A stretch of DNA of 10,744 nt from an uncultured Desulfomonile sp. (GTDB lineage Bacteria > Desulfobacterota > Desulfomonilia > Desulfomonilales > Desulfomonilaceae), in assembly GCA_903853735.1 (NCBI GenBank), contig CAINUH010000293.1:1-10744 (forward strand), written 5' to 3'. Below the pieces are notes generated by a model. That model saw only the letters and a program-made list of their open reading frames with translations. It made no database searches and had not been told where the DNA came from. Positions 1 through 6,964 of this stretch are shown one piece after another. The translations under genes were made by a program, and so were the position numbers. Each line of letters starts with the position of its first letter. The first letter of the stretch is position 1.

Positions 1-426
1 CTGCTCCATATAAAATTTCTTTATACGTATGGGACACTTCATCATACCCCAAAGATCTGGTCGCGCCAATCTTTTTTCTTGACAAGGAGAACCGTGGATC
101 TCCTAATAGGGCACTATGCCCCAAAAACCCGCGCATGTCAAAGACTTAATACTTACACTGCGAAAAAGCTTGTCAAAGCACAATTTTAACTTGACCCCTC
201 GGACCGGTTCAAATTAGGACACTACCGAAAACGCGGGGTGGTTTACAAGAATTCTTAGTGGCTTTACCCTCTTCAGATTGTGTCACACCGGACTGGTTGG
301 CCACCGCCCTTTGGCCTCTAACCCGCAGTCCGCTTACAACGGTTCTATCTTCAGCCCGTTACAGCGGTAGGAAAACCTTCCATAACCGCGGGGGCTCTTT
401 GCCGACCTTTCATTATGAGGTTTCGA
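1..426. other. Gene-free region left of scpB
   Basis: I see no convincing gene here. A plus-strand open frame at 258-491 starts with GTG and runs antisense into the scpB 3' end. Its peptide has no recognisable motif or ribosome-binding site, so I do not call it. A minus-strand frame beginning with two ATG codons at 45-40 stays open to the left edge for 15 codons, too little to judge. The stretch is AT-rich in its first 200 bases and contains two adjacent interrupted palindromes (listed separately) and a 10-bp perfect palindrome AAGAATTCTT at 247-256. No hairpin followed by a T tract is visible as a terminator for scpB. Confidence 0.6.
79..121. promoter_or_regulatory. TTGACA box with two adjacent dyads
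   Basis: A TTGACA hexamer lies at 79-84. An 18-bp interrupted palindrome follows at 86-103, of the form GGAGA-n-CC-nn-GG-n-TCTCC, with 14 of 18 positions symmetric. After it comes a weak -10-like TAATAG at 104-109 with a 19-base spacer. A second dyad, GGGCA-CTA-TGCCC, occupies 109-121. A palindrome between -35 and -10 boxes is a typical repressor operator layout, but the -10 match is poor and no gene follows on the plus strand. The dyads could also be remnants of a mobile-element end. Function is inference. Confidence 0.25.
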
Positions 427-963
427 TCACGAATCGGTGTCGGGTATTACTTCAATTTCGGTCAAAGGCGGGAGTGAGGAAAGATCCGTGAGCCCGAATA
501 CCTCAAGAAATCGCCGAGAAGTGCCGTAAACAAGTGGACGGCCCGGAATGTCAAGCCGACCTGCGACCACGATCAGTTCCCTATCAAGTAAGTTCTTGAT
601 CGTGCCGGCCGTCTCAACTCCCCGGATTTTTTCGATTCTACTTCTGGTTATAGGCTGGTTATAGGCTATGATAGATAGTGTTTCAAGAGCTGCTCGGCTA
701 AGTCGAGAAGGTTTGATGCTTTTCATATCAAGAATCCATGGAGCAACCACAGGCAAGGAGCGGAACTGATACCCGCCGGCTACCCTAGCCAGCACGAAGC
801 CTCTGGACCTCTCTGAGTATTCCAACTCCAGTTCGTACAGTATCTCTTGGATCAGTTGATCCGAGACGCTCTGCAAGACCGTTGAAATGGCTTGAATGTT
901 AAGAGGTTCAGAATGAGCAAAAATTAGTCCTTCCACTACGGATTTGAGAAGTTCCCTATTCAT
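427..963 (-). CDS. scpB: Segregation and condensation protein B (ScpB)
   Basis: ScpB is the winged-helix kleisin-associated subunit that joins ScpA and SMC in the bacterial condensin, a cytoplasmic complex that compacts and segregates the chromosome. The 178-residue product is close to the usual 170-200. The N-terminal winged helix begins with a LLKSVVEGLIFAHSEPL-type segment (residues 5-21). The second half holds the family hallmarks: SRAALETLSIIAYNQPITR (89-107), IRGV (113-116) and the GR-DIPGRPLVYGT block (135-148), ending in FLEVFGL and LPPL. The ATG at 963-961 is preceded on the minus strand by GAGGAA (complement of 972-977), which supports this start. scpA, often directly upstream, is absent; the neighbouring gene instead diverges from 1121. 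Confidence 0.96.
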   Translation of the reverse strand: MNRELLKSVVEGLIFAHSEPLNIQAISTVLQSVSDQLIQEILYELELEYSERSRGFVLARVAGGYQFRSLPVVAPWILDMKSIKPSRLSRAALETLSIIAYNQPITRSRIEKIRGVETAGTIKNLLDRELIVVAGRLDIPGRPLVYGTSRRFLEVFGLTDLSSLPPLTEIEVIPDTDS

Positions 964-1043
964 CAGTAGAGTTCCTCTGCTTTTTCGTCACCCGGCCTGA
1001 CTCCGGTCGCAGTCGAGAGTTAACGGCAACATGTGATGCGGGG

Positions 1044-1096
1044 TTGATTGGTCGACCATTTGTGGTAGAATAACCCATGAACAGGTCAGGACCTCC
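1044..1096 (+). promoter_or_regulatory. Sigma70-like promoter with palindromes, for the glycosyltransferase gene
   Basis: TTGATT at 1044-1049 and TAGAAT at 1066-1071 are separated by 16 bases and match the sigma70 consensus at 4/6 and 5/6 positions; the start point would fall near 1078. A perfect 10-bp palindrome TGGTCGACCA (1049-1058) sits in the spacer. A second dyad, AGGTC-AG-GACCT (1083-1094), lies just past the predicted start. Both positions suit a repressor, but no regulator gene in the window is an obvious partner. ATG at 1097 opens a 7-codon frame (MLSLEAL) whose TAA stop at 1118-1120 touches the next gene's ATG. It may be a leader or chance. Confidence 0.45.
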
Positions 1097-1120
1097 ATGT
1101 TAAGTCTTGAGGCATTGTAA

Positions 1121-2338
1121 ATGAGCTTTAGAGAAGACAACCCGGACGGGATCACTCGCGCAGACATTATCGTGGGCATTCCTTCTTATAATGAAGCGTC
1201 TCGGATATCCTTTCCGACGCAGCAAGCGGACAAAGGACTCTCCAAATACTACTCGGAACGGTCGGCTGTAATCATTAATTGTGACAACTGCTCGCCGGAC
1301 AATACGCGCCAAGCATTTATGCAAACCGCTACTAAGACACCTAAGATGTATTTGTCAACAGAAAATGGTGTTACAGGAAAAGGCAATAATATTAAAAATT
1401 TGATACTGAAGGCAGTAGAATTGTCTGCCCAGGCCGTCATGGTAGTCGATGCCGACCTTATGAATATGACCCCACTCTGGATACGAAATCTGGGAGAACC
1501 GTTGTTCGAGAACTACCACTTGGTGGCTCCGTTGTACGTTCGCCACAAGTACGACGGAAGCTTTACCAACAACATTATATATCCTCTCACTCGAGCGCTT
1601 TACGGTAGACGGGTGCGCCAACCTGTAGGCGGAGAAGTAGGCTTTTCTGGGGAACTCGCCCGCATCTATAAAGACGAATCAGATTATTGTGACGAGGCCG
1701 TGGGAAATTTTGGCATAAGCATCTGGATGACTACCGTAGCAATGCGCCATAGTGTTTCAGTCATCCAGTCCTTCATGGGCAAAGCTAAAATTCATAGGGT
1801 CAGGGATGTCACTTCCGATGCGGCTAAAATGTTTCGGGACGTTCTGGGAACATTATTCGAACTCATGTGCCGTTACGACAGGTTCTGGAAGGATGTGAAA
1901 TGGAGTCGGCCAACCGCCGTCTTCGGGTTTGGCATTGGGGACGTGGAGGTCCCCCCTCCAGTGGAGATTGACATCAAGAGCCTATCGGATGAGATCGACA
2001 CCGGTCTGAAAAGGAACTGGAATCTCTACAAGGAGTTTGTCAACCCACAGAATTTCAACAAGATGGAAGAAGTGGCCGGACTACCCCAGGATGGTTTCGA
2101 GTTGCCCACCAATCTCTGGGCTAAGATTCTCTATGACTTTGCTGTAGCCTATCGTAACAGGGCCGTCCCCCACGATGATTTACTTGGTTCCCTGATCCCG
2201 CTTTACTACGCGAAAACGCTTTCATTCGTATTAGAAACTGAGGCCATGAACACTCAGCAGGTTGAGGAGTTCATAGAGGATCAATGCCTTCATTTTGAAA
2301 AGACCAAGCCGTATCTGTTGGAGCGCTGGTTCCGGTGA
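1121..2338 (+). CDS. GT-A fold glycosyltransferase (GT2/GT81-like, glucosylglycerate-synthase style)
   Basis: The 405-residue protein is a predicted cytoplasmic, nucleotide-sugar-dependent glycosyltransferase. Visible motifs are the N-terminal strand and loop VGIPSYNE (residues 18-25), a GKGNN loop (86-90), the metal-binding DxD as VVDADL (108-113) and an acceptor-side block RQPVGGEVGFS (166-176). The spacing of GKG, DAD and the Q-P-GGE block resembles glucosyl-3-phosphoglycerate or glucosylglycerate synthases (CAZy GT81) more than cell-wall GT2 enzymes, so compatible-solute synthesis is a reasonable but unproven guess. No transmembrane helix is evident. GAGG at 1109-1112 lies 8 bases before the ATG. 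The gene has its own promoter and is followed, with a TGATG overlap, by a small open frame and then a receiver-domain gene. Family call is firm; donor and acceptor are unknown. Confidence 0.82.
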   Translation: MSFREDNPDGITRADIIVGIPSYNEASRISFPTQQADKGLSKYYSERSAVIINCDNCSPDNTRQAFMQTATKTPKMYLSTENGVTGKGNNIKNLILKAVELSAQAVMVVDADLMNMTPLWIRNLGEPLFENYHLVAPLYVRHKYDGSFTNNIIYPLTRALYGRRVRQPVGGEVGFSGELARIYKDESDYCDEAVGNFGISIWMTTVAMRHSVSVIQSFMGKAKIHRVRDVTSDAAKMFRDVLGTLFELMCRYDRFWKDVKWSRPTAVFGFGIGDVEVPPPVEIDIKSLSDEIDTGLKRNWNLYKEFVNPQNFNKMEEVAGLPQDGFELPTNLWAKILYDFAVAYRNRAVPHDDLLGSLIPLYYAKTLSFVLETEAMNTQQVEEFIEDQCLHFEKTKPYLLERWFR

Positions 2339-2508
2339 TGACGGCACGAGAGAATTTTGGACAAAATTCAAGGTCCGGTATGAAACGGACTCAGGGACTT
2401 GGCCCTGTCCGGCTCACCACTCTGGAAGACGTCGGGCCGAACTTCTCGGACCAGTGTTGCTTAGTGTGCAGTCGAATAGAGTTGGAATTGACAGGTAGGA
2501 TCGTTTGA
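2338..2508 (+). CDS. Possible 56-residue small protein
   Basis: An uninterrupted frame starts at an ATG overlapping the glycosyltransferase stop codon (TGATG, 2336-2340). It ends at TGA 2506-2508, whose last base begins the ribosome-binding site of the following gene. It therefore fills the gap exactly, as a translationally coupled gene would. The product is basic at its N-terminus (MTARENFGQNSRSGMKRTQG), then acidic/hydrophobic, with a cysteine cluster CCLVC near residues 41-45 that could bind metal or form a disulfide. GGAG at 2320-2323 is 14 bases upstream, too far for a normal site, so initiation would depend on coupling. I recognise no family. The alternative is untranslated spacer that happens to stay open. 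Confidence 0.42.
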   Translation: MTARENFGQNSRSGMKRTQGLGPVRLTTLEDVGPNFSDQCCLVCSRIELELTGRIV

Positions 2509-2519
2509 AGGAGCCGGAA

Positions 2520-2885
2520 ATGGCAAAGATACTGATCGTTGATGATGAAGAAGGAATCCGGATGCTTTATTCAATGGAACTTCAGGACGAGGGATATGAA
2601 GTTATCACCCTTCCGGACGGTAAAGACCTGCTCGAGGTAGTGGACAGGGAGCGCCCGAATTGCATTGTCCTAGATATTAAGATGAGGGAATACAGTGGGT
2701 TGGATTTACTCCAGCACCTTCGGAAAAAGTATTACGATCTCCCCGTCATTTTGAACTCGGCCTATTCCAGCTTCAAGGTTGACCTCAAGGCCGTTGCGGC
2801 TGACTATTATGTTGTCAAGAGTTCAGACTTGAGCGAACTCAAAGAGAAATTGAAAACAGCCCTGGAAACTAGTATTCCTAAGTAG
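2520..2885 (+). CDS. Stand-alone response regulator receiver domain (CheY-like)
   Basis: The 121-residue protein is a single receiver domain with no output domain, which would relay phosphate from a histidine kinase to a protein partner. All signature residues are present: acidic pocket D8/D9 in ILIVDDEEG, phospho-acceptor D52 in IVLDIKM, S80 in LNSAYSS at the switch position and K100 in YVVKSSD. The ATG at 2520 is chosen over a TTG at 2505 because AAGGAG (2508-2513) lies 6 bases before it and because the domain begins right at MAKILIVDD. It sits behind the glycosyltransferase and the small open frame, probably in one transcript. No kinase is encoded in the window, so its input and target are unknown. 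Confidence 0.93.
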   Translation: MAKILIVDDEEGIRMLYSMELQDEGYEVITLPDGKDLLEVVDRERPNCIVLDIKMREYSGLDLLQHLRKKYYDLPVILNSAYSSFKVDLKAVAADYYVVKSSDLSELKEKLKTALETSIPK

Positions 2886-3064
2886 AATTGAATGCTAGGG
2901 AGAATAATTAAATTTTTGCCTGAATTAAGCTTCATTTCTGTTTGGACCGAGGCTCAAACTGACTCGAAAATGTACTAATATAAAAATGATTGGATGGTGC
3001 GGATACTTTTGTCCGGATCAGTTATCCTGAAATTATTCGTGGGAGATGGTTTGTTGACGTACCC

Positions 3065-3115
3065 AAATTGACCTGGTGGGGCACTATGTCGCTTGGATCA
3101 GACCAAGCGCAATTT
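3065..3115 (+). promoter_or_regulatory. Nested hairpin upstream of the ABC ATPase gene
   Basis: A perfect 7-bp stem CGCTTGG (3090-3096) / CCAAGCG (3103-3109) closes a 6-base loop. Directly abutting it, CAATTT (3110-3115) can pair with AAATTG (3065-3070), enclosing the hairpin and a 19-base GC-rich segment. The element ends 45 bases before the ATG at 3161. It could be an operator dyad or a folded 5' leader. No T tract follows, so it is not a simple terminator, and I do not recognise it as a known riboswitch class. I see no strong promoter boxes in the rest of 2886-3160. Confidence 0.35.
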
Positions 3116-3160
3116 GATGAACGCATGAATTGTAGCCGGTAAGTCAGACAGGAGGGCCTC

Positions 3161-3874
3161 ATGGCCCTTATCCGCATGGAAAAACTCCAAAAAATCTACA
3201 GGGCGGGCTCATTGGAAGTTTCGGCCCTGGACGGCATAGACTTGGTTATAGAGACTGGGGAGTTTCTCGCCATAATGGGACGGTCAGGGTCCGGCAAATC
3301 CACGCTCATGAATATTCTAGGCTGCTTGGATGCTCCTACATCAGGAAAGTACTTTCTGGACGGTGAGGATGTCTCAGGATTGGGACGAGATCAGCGTGCA
3401 GATGTGCGAAACCGGAAGTTGGGCTTTGTTTTCCAGGGCTTTAACTTGTTACCGAGGATTAATGCTGTTCATAATGTTGAACTTCCGTTGATTTACGGGT
3501 ACGTTAGTACCAGCCGGCGCCGTAAGGCCGCTGAGGAAGCCCTTAATCTTGTAGGGCTTGGGGACCGTGTGCATCATCTTCCGACTCAGCTCTCCGGCGG
3601 ACAGCAGCAGAGAGTGGCAATTGCCAGGGCTCTCGTTAACAACCCGGAGATTATTCTGGCCGACGAACCCACTGGGAACCTGGATACTTCGACGAGCATG
3701 GAAATCATGGGCGTTTTCAGAAAATTAAACCTGGACCGAAAGATAACAGTGGTCCTGGTGACTCACGATCATGAAATGGGAGATCTAACTGACCGTACAA
3801 TACTTATTCGCGATGGCAAGATCGAAGGAGACCTGAGAAAGCCGATACCGGTCAACGGAAAAATTGCAGAATAG
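3161..3874 (+). CDS. ABC transporter ATP-binding protein, MacB/LolD type
   Basis: The 237-residue nucleotide-binding subunit would power a MacB-type (type VII) ABC system moving substrate from the inner membrane or periplasm outward. Motifs in order: Walker A GRSGSGKST (40-48), Q-loop FVFQGFNLLPR (89-99), signature LSGGQQQRVAIARAL (144-158), Walker B and D-loop ILADEPTGNLD (165-175) and the switch histidine in VTHDHE (200-205). The FNLLPR and LADEPTGNLD wording is typical of the MacB/LolD/FtsE branch. AGGAGG at 3150-3155, 5 bases before the ATG, is a strong ribosome-binding site. Unlike true MacB there is no fused membrane domain, and no separate permease gene follows; the next gene is the periplasmic adaptor. 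Activity needs a permease encoded elsewhere. Confidence 0.93.
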   Translation: MALIRMEKLQKIYRAGSLEVSALDGIDLVIETGEFLAIMGRSGSGKSTLMNILGCLDAPTSGKYFLDGEDVSGLGRDQRADVRNRKLGFVFQGFNLLPRINAVHNVELPLIYGYVSTSRRRKAAEEALNLVGLGDRVHHLPTQLSGGQQQRVAIARALVNNPEIILADEPTGNLDTSTSMEIMGVFRKLNLDRKITVVLVTHDHEMGDLTDRTILIRDGKIEGDLRKPIPVNGKIAE

Positions 3875-3941
3875 ACTTCTTGACTGCTCCCGCTCGTGCG
3901 CATTCAAACATTGTTGCCGGTTCCTGATGGGAGGCAAAAAA

Positions 3942-5138
3942 TTGAAAAAAAAATTATTGCTCGTTATTTGTTTTGCTGCAGCGATTGCAGTGCTGTACCT
4001 GGCATTGGGCCGATCTTCGAGAGATGAACCCGAAACTGCTTACATTGCTGTTCCGGTTGAAAAGGGGACTCTCAGGGCAGAAATTTCTTCCACCGGAACG
4101 CTCAAACCATTGGTGGAAGTTCTGGTGGGAACGCAAGTTTCGGGCACCATCAAAGAACTTTATGCTGACTTCGAATCCGAAGTGAAAAAGGGGCAACTCA
4201 TAGCTCTTATCGACCCGGACAGGTTCGAAGCCAAGTCACACCAGGCTAGAGCGGATATGCACGCCGCTAAAGCTGGTCTTTTGAAAGCGGAGGTCACGTT
4301 ATCCGACGAAATACGAACTCTGCGTCGAAAAGAGGGTTTGATAGAGAAGAATTCGATTAGCCAGAGTGACTATGATGCGGCTAAAACCAAGGCGGATGCG
4401 GCCGAGGCTCAGGTGGCCGTGGACAAAGCCAGGTTGGCTCAGCTAGAGGCCAGATTGGAGGAAGCTGAACTCGAACTCAAATATACGCGAATCATCGCCC
4501 CGGTGAGCGGGGTCGTGACATCCAGAACCGGTGATGTTGGCCAAACGGTTACGGCCAGCTTTCAGACACCTGTTCTGTTCAAGATTGCCGAGGATTTGAC
4601 CCGCATGCAGGTTCACACCAACGTGGACGAAGCAGATATAGGAAGGGTTAGGGTGGGACAAAAGGCGGTGTTCACGGTTCCTGCGTTTCCAGATCAAGTT
4701 TTGGATGCCTCTGTAAACCAGATCCGAAATGACCCCAAAGTGGAACAAAATGTGGTAACTTACAACGTGATCCTTGATGTAAACAACGAGGATCTCAAGC
4801 TCAGACCGGGCATGACAGCCAATGTAAAAATAATGCTCAGTGAGGTTCATGACACTCTTATGATCCCAGATCAGGCTTTTCGCTTCTCCCCTCCGGAAGA
4901 AATTCTTGCCAAGTTAAAACAGGATGTTCAGACGGCCCCTGAAGGAGAAAGACGAGTATGGGTGCTCGAAAGCAAGAACAGGATTCACCCGGTGAACGTG
5001 AAGGTGGGCATTTTCGGCACTGAAAGAATCCAGATTGTTTCAGACGAACTTAAACCTGGGGATCGGGTGGTGGTGGAGGCCGTTTCCAGAAAAAAGAAAG
5101 AAGGTCAACAGACGCCTGCCATTCGATTTCGCTTCTAA
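3942..5138 (+). CDS. MacA/HlyD-family periplasmic adaptor (membrane fusion protein)
   Basis: This 398-residue adaptor would bridge an inner-membrane transporter and an outer-membrane TolC-like channel. It begins with a Lys-rich N-terminus and one hydrophobic anchor (about residues 5-23). A lipoyl-like half follows (GTQVSGTIKELYADFESEVKKG region, 63-84), then a long Ala/Glu/Lys-rich coiled-coil hairpin (about 95-182), the second lipoyl half APVSGVVTSRTGDVGQTV (186-203) and beta-barrel segments containing LRPGMTANVKI. I choose the TTG at 3942 because GGGAGG (3929-3934) is 7 bases upstream and gives a clean MKKK-anchor. The in-frame ATG at 3927 and TTG at 3864 lack such a site. The gene lies 67 bases after the ATPase gene and is surely its partner, but no permease follows. 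Confidence 0.9.
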   Translation: MKKKLLLVICFAAAIAVLYLALGRSSRDEPETAYIAVPVEKGTLRAEISSTGTLKPLVEVLVGTQVSGTIKELYADFESEVKKGQLIALIDPDRFEAKSHQARADMHAAKAGLLKAEVTLSDEIRTLRRKEGLIEKNSISQSDYDAAKTKADAAEAQVAVDKARLAQLEARLEEAELELKYTRIIAPVSGVVTSRTGDVGQTVTASFQTPVLFKIAEDLTRMQVHTNVDEADIGRVRVGQKAVFTVPAFPDQVLDASVNQIRNDPKVEQNVVTYNVILDVNNEDLKLRPGMTANVKIMLSEVHDTLMIPDQAFRFSPPEEILAKLKQDVQTAPEGERRVWVLESKNRIHPVNVKVGIFGTERIQIVSDELKPGDRVVVEAVSRKKKEGQQTPAIRFRF

Positions 5139-5173
5139 CTCATTTACCCGCTTCAACTCCTATGAGGTAGTCC

Positions 5174-6964
5174 ATGAGCGAACAAAGTCATTACTCCTCG
5201 AATAGACCGGACAAGACAGATGAATCTTCAAAGAATATCGTCTACTCAACGGACCCGGGAGACTATTATTACGCAGGAGTGAACGTGCCGTGTCAGAATG
5301 CTTGTCCAGCCTTCACGAATGTTCCTGCTTACATCCGCTGCGTTTATGAGCAGAGATACGCGCGTTCGTATGAACTCAACAAGGGCGTTAACCTCTTCCC
5401 AGGTGTACTTGGCCGAATCTGCTCACGGCCATGCGAGAAGAAATGTCGCCACGGTGAACCTGAACTCGGTCAACCCGTGGGGATTTGCCATATCAAGCGG
5501 TCTGCAGCGGACTTAAGGGATCCTCGTCTGAGTTACAAGGAAGAAGTTATCCCGACTTTGGGAAAAAGAATCTGCATAGTGGGCGCGGGTCCTGCCGGAC
5601 TTGCTGCGGCCCACGATCTTTCAGCCGTTGGATTCGATGTGACAGTGCTGGAGGCGCTCGAAGAACCAGGTGGAATGCTCAGGTATGGCATACCAGAGTT
5701 CCGGTTGCCAAGAGCGGTTCTCAAATCTGAAATAGCCGCGGCCCTCAGGGTTGGTGTGACGCTCAAGACCGGTGTCAGAGTGGGAACTGACGTATCTATA
5801 GACCAACTTTTGGGAGAATATGATGCTGTACTCATAGCAGCAGGATGTTACGTGTCCAAACCCTTGGAGATTCCTGGCGAACAATTCGTAGGTGTTCACT
5901 CAGGTTTGCAGTTTGTAATAGATGTTGCTTCCGGGAGGGCCCCATCACTTGGGAAGGAAGTTCTCGTTATGGGAGCCGGATTTACTGCTTTCGACTGTGC
6001 GCGTTTGGCTCTTCGATTGGGTGCTGATACCTCTACCCTGTGCCTTAGGGGCACCGAGCGAGACCTGAGAGTCACCGAAGAAGAGATCGTCGAAGCTAAA
6101 CGGGAAGGTGTGAAAATCCAGGGACTCATGTTGTCCACACGCATAACGGGAAGCGGAAAAGTTGAAGGCGTGGAGTTTGTCCGAACGCGTCCCGGAGAAT
6201 TGCTACCCAACGGCAGGCGTCGCATGACTCCAATAGAAGGTAGCGAATTTGTCCTCCCGGCTGATTCGGTCATTGTTGCTATAGGACAAGGCTCCGAGCC
6301 CTTAGCCTCCCCAGGCGACAAAGACGAGAGGGGAGTCCTGAAGGCGGACAGTATAACTTTCAGTGCCTCTGTTCCGAAACTGTACGCCACCGGAGACTTC
6401 ATGACAGGCCCTACCACAGTCATTGAATCTATAGCTCGTGGACGTCAAGCAGCGGAAAGGATTGCTGAAGATTTGACGGGGATGAAGTTCCGTCAATGGG
6501 CAGTGCGAATCGAAGAGGCCAATATAACGGATAGAGAGCGTTCCTGGGATTTCATTGCTCCACGTCGGATGCCAACTCTCAATCCGATGGGATATCGATT
6601 GAAATCTACTGAATTGGAAGTGGAATTGGGTTTCAATCGTGACGATGCCCTTGAAGAATCCAAGCGATGCTACTTGTGTTACCTTCACTATGAGATAGAC
6701 ATTACTCGTTGTATCTACTGTCGGTATTGTATTGATGTGGCCCCAAGGGACTGCATCAAACTGGTGAAAGAAGTGATTACCAACGAAATGGGCGGTATTA
6801 CCGGTTTTGTGGAGACCACCAAGTGGAGAGAAGTCAATGCAGTGGTCATTGACAACTCGAGGTGTATCCGCTGCGGAGAATGTCTTAGGGTGTGTCCTGT
6901 TGATTGCATATCTGTTTCTAAAGTGGAGCTGGTGGAACGCGTGCTCCTGGGTGGGAGGAACTGA
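5174..6964 (+). CDS. GltD-like FAD/iron-sulfur NAD(P) oxidoreductase with C-terminal ferredoxin domain (KorC-like)
   Basis: The 596-residue cytoplasmic flavoprotein probably moves electrons between NAD(P) and the iron-sulfur chain of the downstream 2-oxoacid oxidoreductase. The N-terminus has C40, C44, C83, C87 and C91 (PCQNACP; ICSRPCEKKC), the reduced cysteine set of GltD relatives lacking the first CxxC pair. The FAD site is IVGAGPAGLAAA (135-146) and the NAD(P) site VMGAGFTAFDCA (265-276); YATGDF (404-409) completes the FAD fold. The C-terminus (513-578) holds two ferredoxin motifs: CIYCRYCIDVAP, where the fourth cysteine is Ala523, and a canonical CIRCGECLRVCP. GAGG at 5164-5167 precedes the ATG by 6 bases. 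Size and layout recall the KorC/BzdV subunit of 2-oxoglutarate:NADP+ oxidoreductases in anaerobic aromatic degraders; an Nfn-B-like role is the alternative. Confidence 0.88.
   Translation: MSEQSHYSSNRPDKTDESSKNIVYSTDPGDYYYAGVNVPCQNACPAFTNVPAYIRCVYEQRYARSYELNKGVNLFPGVLGRICSRPCEKKCRHGEPELGQPVGICHIKRSAADLRDPRLSYKEEVIPTLGKRICIVGAGPAGLAAAHDLSAVGFDVTVLEALEEPGGMLRYGIPEFRLPRAVLKSEIAAALRVGVTLKTGVRVGTDVSIDQLLGEYDAVLIAAGCYVSKPLEIPGEQFVGVHSGLQFVIDVASGRAPSLGKEVLVMGAGFTAFDCARLALRLGADTSTLCLRGTERDLRVTEEEIVEAKREGVKIQGLMLSTRITGSGKVEGVEFVRTRPGELLPNGRRRMTPIEGSEFVLPADSVIVAIGQGSEPLASPGDKDERGVLKADSITFSASVPKLYATGDFMTGPTTVIESIARGRQAAERIAEDLTGMKFRQWAVRIEEANITDRERSWDFIAPRRMPTLNPMGYRLKSTELEVELGFNRDDALEESKRCYLCYLHYEIDITRCIYCRYCIDVAPRDCIKLVKEVITNEMGGITGFVETTKWREVNAVVIDNSRCIRCGECLRVCPVDCISVSKVELVERVLLGGRN

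Noticed and set aside
1..45. Minus-strand frame with double ATG running off the left edge (15 codons)
   Set aside because: Too short to judge and only a weak G-rich stretch upstream; could be the start of a gene but there is no support.
109..118. 10-mer GGGCACTATG shared between 109-118 and 3079-3088
   Set aside because: Many shared 10-mers are expected by chance in 10 kb, and the flanks do not match.
258..491. Plus-strand 77-residue open frame
   Set aside because: GTG start, no ribosome-binding site, no motif, and its 3' part is antisense to the conserved end of scpB.
645..666. Perfect 11-bp tandem repeat TGGTTATAGGC x2 inside scpB
   Set aside because: It encodes the conserved AYNQPITR motif of ScpB in an intact frame; the repetition is explained by the protein sequence and codon choice rather than a recent duplication.
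3079..3092. GG-N10-GC spacing resembling a sigma54 promoter before the ABC gene
   Set aside because: The GG/GC spacing fits but the flanking TGGCAC and TTGC bases are out of register, so the match is weak.
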